Assembly (NCBI GenBank): GCA_030528605.1
Contig: JAUMYO010000008.1
Span: 1-47,734 of the forward strand
Reading direction: 5' to 3'
DNA from: Peptostreptococcaceae bacterium
Lineage (GTDB): Bacteria; Bacillota; Clostridia; Peptostreptococcales; Filifactoraceae
Length of the DNA stretch: 47,734 nucleotides
Below the pieces are notes generated by a model, which was given only the letters and a program-made list of their open reading frames with translations, ran no database searches and was not told the origin of the DNA. Shown here in pieces: positions 25,352 to 32,234 of the stretch. Position 1 is the stretch's first letter; each line of letters starts with the position of its first letter. Both the position numbers and the translations under genes were made by a program.

Positions 25352-25405
25352 CTCTTTCCCAACGATCCGTGGCAAAGCCGCAAGATCTCGGGAAAGAGGT
25401 TTTTA
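25352..25405 (+). terminator. Strong bidirectional hairpin between DUF2339 and lipoprotein genes
   Basis: AACCTCTTTCCC pairs with GGGAAAGAGGTT (12-base stem) and inner bases ACGATCC/CGAGATC extend it imperfectly. The right arm is followed by TTTTAATTTT on the plus strand; on the minus strand only a short T run follows. It lies between convergent genes and can serve both. Confidence 0.7.
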
Positions 25406-25476
25406 ATTTTGTATTATGTCGTTTTAATTATGCTGATTTTGATTTGTATATTTATTTAATTCAATTTTGTTGAGGA

Positions 25477-27147
25477 TCATTTCCCTTCTTCGCCATAAAC
25501 GAGCAATTCGCCACTTTTGATATTGTCGATCAGATATTGTTTCCAATCCGCATCGAGCTGTTCGTAGCTCTTGCCGAAGTATTCTTCAAAGGTGATCTTC
25601 TCAAAATCCTGCACTCCGAAATACAGCATCTTTTCCAATCCGTACTCTTCCATCAGATAAGCGACAAAGCTATAATTTGCATAAACATTTAAGTTATCCG
25701 GTTCTTCGATCCCATCGTATTTTTTAGCCGGATTCCCGGTAAACGCGGCGACTTTCGTATCTTTTCCAAAACCCGAAATCTCACTCATATCTCCAAATTG
25801 CAACCCTTCTCCGAATATAATATGAAGAAATGTTCTCCGATTTTCCAAATTATCGATCTGCTCCTCAACCGTAGCAAAATTTTCTTGGATCAGTGTGTCT
25901 ATAGCATCTATATACTGCTGTTCTCGCGGACTTAGCTTTATTGTCGTCTCCGATCTGCTAAAATCAATGTATTTTACCAAAAGCTCTTTATAAGGGAAAG
26001 AATCCCCGTAAAGCTTAAATAAGCACATATCTAATCCATCCAGTAACCATGTCGGTCTATTGACGAATATTCCATGTGAGCGAAAAGAATCTTGTAATAG
26101 GATATGATTGTATTCGCCAATTTGAAGTTCGATATCCCTAAGATTCACGGCATAGCTCCCATGGTATACAAAACTGAAGTCTCCTCGCTTTTCGAGCTTA
26201 TACGTGATCCTCGGCACTTCGGTCAACGGTTTTTCAAACTCTTTGTAAAAGTTCGGGGCTTGCTCTCGAATGACCTTCAGGTTGGCAGCGATATCTTCAT
26301 CAAAGGTTTTGATGATATTTTCCAGCTCTTTTGCCGTATCGTATCTTTCGTTTCGGTCGATCAAATGAATGTTGAATCCGTTGATCTCTCGTTTTGTTTT
26401 TATTTCCGGACGAAAGAACATCCATGACTCCCCTACACTGATGTTTTCAATATGGGGGTAGATGGTCTCCAGATACTCGGTGTCGATCTCATTCTCGCTT
26501 GCCCATGCTTTGATGTCATCGATCGTAATTTCTTCTTTTAATAACTGTTCTTTTTTGCCTTGCTTCAAAAGATATTTTACCAGGTCGATAGATACGAGTT
26601 TTAGATTTTCGACTTCTTCGTGGCTGGAATACTCTTCGTCAAAGCGTAGGCTGAACAGTGACAATTCATTTTGTTGAAAGTAGGATCGAAAATCTACAGT
26701 AGCATTTTCACCCGTTGGTTCGGTTTTTCCTTGTACTTCATCTGCGAACAGATTGCCGTAGATCCCTTCTACTTTCCATTGGTCATACAGATCGTAGGCT
26801 CCGACGATGATCGCTTTGCGAAGATCATCCGTTGAAACAAGCTCCGGACGGATCAAGATCTGATCTTCTTTTCTCGCTCGTGAAGGATTGCGCTCCACGC
26901 GGATCTCAAGACTTTTGATCGGCGCAAAGTCGTTGATGATGTTCAGATCTTGTTCAATCCTTTGGAATAGTTCGTCGTGATTTTCCACATTGTTTGCGAT
27001 CTGTATGTTGATATTCGGGTTTGTATATGTAGAACCAAAGTCATCCTGCTCTTTTTCAAATTTTATTCTCGAATCACAGGCGACCATGCTCATAACAGAA
27101 AAAAATATCACAATGATAAAATATAACGCTTTCTTATGTATATTCAT
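25477..27147 (-). CDS. Lipoprotein with degenerate peptidase-MA/gluzincin-like domain, paralogue A
   Basis: A 556-residue lipoprotein; the start at the second ATG is supported by AAAGGA nine bases before it. Lipobox SMVAC (acylated Cys24). The second half follows the layout of peptidase-MA-like gluzincins: an NHILLQ segment where the family has HExxH, WLLDGLD (about 361-367) where it has WxxEGxA, and near the end 'YSFVAYLMEEYGLEKMLYFG' and 'FGKSYEQLDADWKQYLIDN', which match the family's C-terminal sfv-YL--yG and g-s-eel---W--yl pattern. The zinc ligands HExxH are missing, so it is probably not an active protease of that kind. It faces outward on the membrane. First-diverged relatives B and C lie upstream; the C-terminal part is nearly identical in all three. 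Function unknown. Confidence 0.75.
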   Translation of the reverse strand: MNIHKKALYFIIVIFFSVMSMVACDSRIKFEKEQDDFGSTYTNPNINIQIANNVENHDELFQRIEQDLNIINDFAPIKSLEIRVERNPSRARKEDQILIRPELVSTDDLRKAIIVGAYDLYDQWKVEGIYGNLFADEVQGKTEPTGENATVDFRSYFQQNELSLFSLRFDEEYSSHEEVENLKLVSIDLVKYLLKQGKKEQLLKEEITIDDIKAWASENEIDTEYLETIYPHIENISVGESWMFFRPEIKTKREINGFNIHLIDRNERYDTAKELENIIKTFDEDIAANLKVIREQAPNFYKEFEKPLTEVPRITYKLEKRGDFSFVYHGSYAVNLRDIELQIGEYNHILLQDSFRSHGIFVNRPTWLLDGLDMCLFKLYGDSFPYKELLVKYIDFSRSETTIKLSPREQQYIDAIDTLIQENFATVEEQIDNLENRRTFLHIIFGEGLQFGDMSEISGFGKDTKVAAFTGNPAKKYDGIEEPDNLNVYANYSFVAYLMEEYGLEKMLYFGVQDFEKITFEEYFGKSYEQLDADWKQYLIDNIKSGELLVYGEEGK

Positions 27148-27226
27148 GTGCTTCATCCTTTATCTCAAATAACATACATCGATCCATATGTTATACTAAT
27201 ACGCTTTTATTTCGTTGCGTCAATCC

Positions 27227-27335
27227 AATCCCATGAGTGATACTGCGAAATATTTACCGGGAGAATTTATCGATCGTATCGAATCAGGAATGAAAACAGT
27301 TTCGATGCTTTCTATTGGGTTTTTAGCATTAGATC
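27227..27335 (-). repeat. Dispersed element RE3, copy 3
   Basis: On the minus strand: CCAATAGAAAGCATCGAAA, TTTTCATTCCTGATTCGATA, CGATC, and an AAATATTTCGCAGTATC block followed by CTCATGGGATTGG. It matches the order of blocks in 7226-7340 and 13333-13465. It abuts a perfect hairpin at 27334-27368. Confidence 0.6.
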
Positions 27336-27368
27336 GCATAAGGAAAATATTTTATTTTCCTTATGCGA
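27334..27368. repeat. Perfect 16-bp inverted repeat (hairpin)
   Basis: TCGCATAAGGAAAATA (27334-27349) and its exact reverse complement (27353-27368) with a 3-base loop. It lies downstream of the small peptide gene and next to RE3 copy 3. It lacks a clean U-run on the minus strand, so it may be a stabilising 3' hairpin rather than a textbook terminator. Confidence 0.75.
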
Positions 27369-27448
27369 AGTATCTCTGTCTTGATCCCTAGGATCCGAAA
27401 TATAACTAGCGAACCTGTAGCAATGGCTTGCTTTTTAATGGGATTCCA

Positions 27449-27628
27449 TTATCTTACGGGCCGTTCTCTTGGAGGTTCTGGACCTATCCCACCGACTCCG
27501 CCACAGCTGGAGAATAATTCGTAACATGCTACTCGCATAACGGATGATTCTTCCAAATTTGGGTTTTCTTCAGAAAGTATCTCTTCTACACTCTCTTTGT
27601 TCCATAAAAGCTCATTTAGATTTTTCAT
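27449..27628 (-). CDS. Orphan Cys/Gly-rich peptide, RiPP-precursor-like
   Basis: A 59-residue peptide; the ATG at 27628 has an excellent ribosome site (AAAGGAGAAAAG), better than the longer frame from 27691. The first about 30 residues are acidic and leader-like (MKNLNELLWNKESVEEILSE, then ENPNLEESS). The rest is VMRVACYELFSSCGGVGG followed by IGPEPPRERPVR: two cysteines seven residues apart, a GG-rich turn and a Pro/Arg-rich tail. This leader-plus-core layout is that of ribosomally made, modified peptides, but no maturase, protease or exporter gene is nearby and I cannot name a family. It lies between lipoproteins A and B, and a decayed copy of its 5' part lies between B and C. Confidence 0.6.
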   Translation of the reverse strand: MKNLNELLWNKESVEEILSEENPNLEESSVMRVACYELFSSCGGVGGIGPEPPRERPVR

Positions 27629-28026
27629 CTTTTCTCCTTTTCCGAGCAATTCTAATTCGTTTGCAAAAATCATTGTGTTGATGATAGACAACTGGAATTC
27701 ACTTTGAACCTGCCACTACATCTTAACACAAACCTTTGTTTGAAATAGATCCAACCTCTCGAGATCACATGTCGTCGGTTCATTTCTAAGTAGGCGACCT
27801 ATCCGGACGGATAGTTGATCCTCACAAATGTTTCGTATCGCTCTTTCACTTTAATATTTTACAAATCTATGTTAAGTAGAATTGTAATCCATTATATTTG
27901 TTATCAATATAAACTTAAAAGACAAAGTAGTTTATCGAGATAGATTTTTATTAATGTAGTCGATTTGTTGATAGCATAAAACAAAATATTTCCATTGTCA
28001 ATTCTTTTTACATAATTTTTACAAAG
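27629..28026. other. Upstream region of the peptide gene, partly duplicated
   Basis: Bases 27877-28026 are about 94% identical to 29785-29939, so the same non-coding block lies on both sides of lipoprotein gene B. It ends next to a palindrome CTATCCG-GA-CGGATAG (27799-27814), a possible operator for the peptide gene. No other gene is supported. Confidence 0.6.
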
Positions 28027-29766
28027 TTATTTATTCCGAGATCCTTCTTCACCATAAACAAGTAATTCGCCACTTTTGATATTGTCGATCAGATATTGTT
28101 TCCAATCCGCATCGAGCTGTTCGTAGCTCTTGCCGAAGTATTCTTCAAAGGTGATCTTCTCAAAATCCTGCACTCCGAAATACAGCATCTTTTCCAATCC
28201 GTACTCTTCCATCAGATAAGCGACAAAGCTATAATTTGCATAAACATTTAAGTTATCCGGTTCTTCGATCCCATCGTATTTTTTAGCCGGATTCCCGGTA
28301 AACGCGGCGACTTTCGTATCTTTTCCAAAACCCGAAATCTCACTCATATCTCCAAATTGCAACCCTTCTCCGAATATAATATGAAGAAATGTTCTCCGAT
28401 TTTCCAAATTATCGATCTGCTCCTCAACCGTAGCAAAATTTTCTTGGATCAGTGTGTCTATAGCATCTATATACTGCTGTTCTCGCGGACTTAGATTTCT
28501 TGTCGGCTCTGATTTACTTTGCTCAATATAACTTGCCATAAGCTTTTTATAAGGGAAGGAATCAGAATACAATTTCGCTAAACACACATCGAATCCATCC
28601 AATAACCACATTGGTTTATTGACGAATATTCCATGTGAGCGAAAAGATTCTTGTAATAGGATATGATTGTATTCTACCATTTGAGATTCGATACGGGTGA
28701 GATGCACGCTATAGCTCCCGAGCGGGACAAAACTAATATCTCCTCGCTTTTCGAGCCTATAAGTGATCCTCGTCGGCACTTCGGTCAACGGTTTTTCAAA
28801 CTCTTTATAAAAGTTCGGGGCTTGCTCTCGAATGACCTTCAGGTTGGCGGCTATGTCTTCATCAAAGGTTTTGATGATATTTTCCAGCTCTTTTGCCGTA
28901 TCGTATCTTTCGTTTCGGTCGATCAAATGAATGTTGAATCCGTTGATCTCTCGTTTTGTTTTTATTTCCGGACGAAAGAACATCCATGACTCCCCTACAC
29001 TGATGTTTTCAATATGGGGGTAGATGGTCTCCAGATACTCGGTGTCGATCTCATTCTCGCTTGCCCATGCTTTGATGTCATCGATCGTAATTTCTTCTTT
29101 TAATAACTGTTCTTTTTTGCCTTGCTTCAAAAGATATTTTACCAGGTCGATAGATACGAGTTTTAGATTTTCGACTTCTTCGTGGCTGGAATACTCTTCG
29201 TCAAAGCGTAGGCTGAACAGTGACAATTCATTTTGTTGAAAGTAGGATCGAAAATCTACAGCAGCATTTTCATCCGATCGTTGATCCTCGGAGATACCGT
29301 TATTTTTGCTATTGCTCTTTTTCGTATTTGGATCTTGATCGGGGTCCCCAGATCCCTCAGCCTCAAACAGATTGCCGCAGATCCCTTCAACTTTCCATTG
29401 ATCGTACAGATCGTAGGATCCGGCGATGATCGCTTTGCGAAGATCATCCGTTGAAACAAGCTCCGGACGGATCAAGATCTGATCTTCTTTTCTCGCTCGT
29501 GAAGGATTGCGCTCCACGCGGATCTCAAGACTTTTGATCGGCGCAAAGTCGTTGATGATGTTCAGATCTTGTTCAATCCTTTGGAATAGTTCGTCGTGAT
29601 TTTCCACATTGTTTGCGATCTGTATGTTGATATTCGGGTTTGTATATGTAGAACCAAAGTCATCCTGCTCTTTTTCAAATTTTATTCTCGAATCACAGGC
29701 GACCATGCTCATAACAGAAAAAAATATCACAATGATAAAATATAACGCTTTCTTATGTATATTCAT
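28027..29766 (-). CDS. Lipoprotein with degenerate peptidase-MA/gluzincin-like domain, paralogue B
   Basis: A 579-residue paralogue of gene A. Residues up to about 137 and the last about 150 are practically identical to A; between them lie a variable Ser/Asn/Asp linker (GSGDPDQDPNTKKSNSKNNG region, absent in A) and a diverged patch around the would-be active site (EYNHILLQ ... WLLDGFDVCLAKL). Lipobox SMVAC as in A. As in A, HExxH is missing and the downstream WxxEG glutamate is aspartate. The mosaic pattern suggests gene conversion. It is preceded and followed by the duplicated non-coding block. Function unknown. Confidence 0.75.
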   Translation of the reverse strand: MNIHKKALYFIIVIFFSVMSMVACDSRIKFEKEQDDFGSTYTNPNINIQIANNVENHDELFQRIEQDLNIINDFAPIKSLEIRVERNPSRARKEDQILIRPELVSTDDLRKAIIAGSYDLYDQWKVEGICGNLFEAEGSGDPDQDPNTKKSNSKNNGISEDQRSDENAAVDFRSYFQQNELSLFSLRFDEEYSSHEEVENLKLVSIDLVKYLLKQGKKEQLLKEEITIDDIKAWASENEIDTEYLETIYPHIENISVGESWMFFRPEIKTKREINGFNIHLIDRNERYDTAKELENIIKTFDEDIAANLKVIREQAPNFYKEFEKPLTEVPTRITYRLEKRGDISFVPLGSYSVHLTRIESQMVEYNHILLQESFRSHGIFVNKPMWLLDGFDVCLAKLYSDSFPYKKLMASYIEQSKSEPTRNLSPREQQYIDAIDTLIQENFATVEEQIDNLENRRTFLHIIFGEGLQFGDMSEISGFGKDTKVAAFTGNPAKKYDGIEEPDNLNVYANYSFVAYLMEEYGLEKMLYFGVQDFEKITFEEYFGKSYEQLDADWKQYLIDNIKSGELLVYGEEGSRNK

Positions 29767-29784
29767 GTGCTTCATCCTTTCTAT

Positions 29785-29942
29785 GAAGTAGAATTGTGAT
29801 CCGTTATATTGGTTATCAATATAAACTTAAAAGACAAAGTAGTTTATCGAGATAGATTTTTATTAGTGTAGCCGATTTGTTGATAGCATAAAACAAAATA
29901 TTTTCATTGTCAATTCTTTTTACATAATTTTTACAAAGTTAT
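29785..29942. repeat. Duplicated non-coding block (second copy of 27877-28030)
   Basis: About 155 bases nearly identical to 27877-28030, ending TTTTTACATAATTTTTACAAAGTTAT in both. It is upstream of gene B here and downstream of gene B in the other copy, so it marks the borders of a tandem duplication that included gene and peptide. Confidence 0.8.
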
Positions 29943-30023
29943 CAAAGTAAAGATCGTTAATGAGTTGGAAAAGGATGCAGTCTATTTCAACTTGTATTTT
30001 AGATCTCGCGATCCGCTTTGTAT

Positions 30024-30075
30024 TTTTTCTTCAGAAGTTATCTTCCGCACTCTTCTTATCCCACAAATATTGACG
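30024..30075 (-). pseudogene. Remnant of a second peptide gene
   Basis: On the minus strand the stretch encodes YLWDKKSAEDNF then a stop; the intact peptide has LLWNKESVEEIL at this point, and the DNA matches over about 40 bases (AAGAGTGCGGAAGATA against AGAGTGTAGAAGAGATA, both followed by CTTCTGAAGAAAA/CTTTCTGAAGAAAA). The start codon is missing and a one-base change breaks the frame. It lies just after lipoprotein C, as the intact peptide lies after B. Confidence 0.55.
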
Positions 30076-30081
30076 CCAAAG

Positions 30082-31926
30082 TTATTTATTCCGAGGTCCT
30101 TTTTCGCCATAAACAAGCAATTCGCCACTTTTGATATTGTCGATCAGATATCGTTTCCAATCCGCATCGAGCTGTTCGTAGCTCTTGCCGAAGTATTCTT
30201 CAAAGGTGATCTTCTCAAAATCCTGCACTCCGAAGTACAGCATCTTTTCCAATCCATATTCTTTTATCAGATAGGTCACGAAACTAATGTTTGCATGGAA
30301 ATTCTGTCGGTTCGGCTCATGGATCCCTTCAAAATACTTTTCATCCACTGAATAATGCAAAAAAACCGTATTATTCCCTTTATAAACTTCATCGAAAAAA
30401 ACATCGAAAGGAAGTGACGAAGCAAAAGTGATATGCAGGATCTTTTCCAAATTTGCTTGTTCCTCTAAAAATGTCTCTAAATTCAAGCGGTCTTTCTCCG
30501 GGATGTTTAGAAGGAATAGTTTTTGTCCCAAGTTCAAGTATTCGATCTCTCTCGGGTCGACAGTGGGATCCATATTTTGTGGTGCAAAGATCATATCTTT
30601 CAACTTTGCTCGAAATGCTTTTGCATGTATCATCCCCATATACGCATCGAAGCCTTCAATGAGCCATTGAGGTCTCCTGTTCTTGAACGAATTTTTTTGA
30701 ACAAAATTGTATTCCAGCAAGAGATGATCATACTCGACCATTTGCGCTTCCACATTTTTCAAAAATATTTTTGTGGTCTTAGGCAAATAATAGTTCCATA
30801 TCTCCCGATTATCAAAAGTGTAGATCACTTTTGGAATTTCCCTCAGTTCTTTTTCATATTCTTTGTAAAAATCGGGGGCTTGCTCGCGAATAACATCCAA
30901 ATTTTCGACGATCATTTCGTCGTAGAGCTTGATGATCTGCTCCAGTTCGCTTGCTGTGTCGTATTCTTTGTCATCGGTTATGATATTCATCGAAAAACCG
31001 TTTATATCTCGCCTCGTATCAATAAAAAGTTTCTCAAAAACTGACGGATCGCTGACTTTGACCTCGTTGATATGAGCATAAAGCTCTTCTAAATATGTAA
31101 TATCCATATTGTTTGCCTCTGCCCAAGGCTTGATGTCGCCGATCGATATTTCTTCTTTCAACAATTTTTCTTTTTGTCCGTTGTCCAACAGATATTTGAC
31201 AAGACTTGTCGATGCGTGCGTCAGATTTTGGACCTCTTCTTCGCTTGAAAAGGCAGGGAAGAAATGTGCACCGAACAAGGAGAAGTCGTGATCTTGGTAA
31301 TAAGATCGAAAATCGACTTTGTTGCTATCGGCATTTTGTCCTACTTTTCCACCGATATTTTGGTTGGAATTTGGCTCTATATTTTTTGTGTTCTCTCTTG
31401 TGGTTTGATTTTTTTCTTCACTCTTGCTTTCTTGTTCTTCTTTTGAGCTATTTGAAGCCTGATTTGTTTTTTGCTCGGTCGTTTTGTTGCTTGTATTTAC
31501 ATTCATTTCATCCGCAAATAAATTACCGTAAATTCCGACCGCTTTCCAATTATCGTATAAGTCATACGCATTGGCGATCAAGAGCTGTTTGAACTGAGGG
31601 GTTTTGACGAATTCCGCATTACATTCCACGCCACTTTTATCATTTGCTTTTAGAAGTCTGTTATCCACTCGTATGGTCATTTTTTCGATCGGTTCAAAGT
31701 CGTTGATGGTGTTTAAAGCCTGTTCTATGCTTTTGAAGATCTCTTCGTGATCTTCGACATTGTTTGCGATCCGTAGGTTGATATTCGGGTTTGTATATGT
31801 AGAGCCAAAGTCATCCTGTGCTTTGTCAAATTGCAGTTTGGAATCACAAGCGGATAATAAAACACAAAATGATAGAGGCGATAATATGATCTTGCTCACT
31901 TTGCTAATATGATGATGTATATTCAT
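30082..31926 (-). CDS. Lipoprotein with degenerate peptidase-MA/gluzincin-like domain, paralogue C
   Basis: A 614-residue paralogue; the start at 31926 follows GGGAGATCAGAA and gives lipobox LLSAC. The body is clearly older than the A/B split (about half identical to them), with a long Ser/Asn/Gln/Glu linker near 150-200. The active-site region is best kept here: EYDHLLLEYNF and then RRPQWLIEGFDAYMG, where the WxxEG glutamate of gluzincins is retained, but HExxH is still not present. The last about 60 residues and their DNA are almost identical to A and B, showing recent conversion of the 3' end. It is the first gene of the array. Probable cell-surface protein, function unknown. Confidence 0.75.
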   Translation of the reverse strand: MNIHHHISKVSKIILSPLSFCVLLSACDSKLQFDKAQDDFGSTYTNPNINLRIANNVEDHEEIFKSIEQALNTINDFEPIEKMTIRVDNRLLKANDKSGVECNAEFVKTPQFKQLLIANAYDLYDNWKAVGIYGNLFADEMNVNTSNKTTEQKTNQASNSSKEEQESKSEEKNQTTRENTKNIEPNSNQNIGGKVGQNADSNKVDFRSYYQDHDFSLFGAHFFPAFSSEEEVQNLTHASTSLVKYLLDNGQKEKLLKEEISIGDIKPWAEANNMDITYLEELYAHINEVKVSDPSVFEKLFIDTRRDINGFSMNIITDDKEYDTASELEQIIKLYDEMIVENLDVIREQAPDFYKEYEKELREIPKVIYTFDNREIWNYYLPKTTKIFLKNVEAQMVEYDHLLLEYNFVQKNSFKNRRPQWLIEGFDAYMGMIHAKAFRAKLKDMIFAPQNMDPTVDPREIEYLNLGQKLFLLNIPEKDRLNLETFLEEQANLEKILHITFASSLPFDVFFDEVYKGNNTVFLHYSVDEKYFEGIHEPNRQNFHANISFVTYLIKEYGLEKMLYFGVQDFEKITFEEYFGKSYEQLDADWKRYLIDNIKSGELLVYGEKGPRNK

Positions 31927-32234
31927 TTCTGATCTCCCTGATCCTAAAACTCTGTAGATCCGCTCCGATGGAATGTGCATAAATACATTCCCACTCCGAT
32001 GGAACAGCGAAACGGTGGCGTTACGAACCGGACCTGATTTTTATCGCTACGCTCAAAAATCAGGTCCGGTTCCATACATGGGTCAACAAGATATACAAGG
32101 ACTGCAAGGAAATCGTATATCCGTAACCTACTGCCACCGTTCCTTACAAACTTGAAACAACAAAGTAACTATTTCTGCGCTCTCTTTTTCGAGCCTGCTC
32201 AAATCGCTAAGCGAATATTTCTCCAAAACAGATC
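31927..32234. other. Intergenic region with RE1 copy 2
   Basis: Holds RE1 (32001-32143). The rest (32144-32234) follows the cardiolipin-synthase stop on the minus strand and contains GGCTCGAAAAAGAGAGCG, which is faintly like the RE4 3'-end element; this is too weak to call a copy. Confidence 0.5.
32001..32143 (-). repeat. Dispersed element RE1, copy 2, with an 18-bp perfect hairpin
   Basis: Pairs with 357-500 in inverted orientation. The centre is a perfect 18-base stem (32025-32042 and 32055-32072; GAACCGGACCTGATTTTT) with a 12-base loop ATCGCTACGCTC. The ends carry GGAAC/GTTCC and AACGGTGGC/GCCACCGTT inverted repeats. No coding capacity. Confidence 0.8.

Larger units (their letters stand above)
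24860..25476. other. Repeat-filled intergenic region
   Basis: No gene is supported. Two tandem copies of RE2 (24908-25040 and 25141-25274) and a strong hairpin (25352-25398) occupy most of it. Confidence 0.7.
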
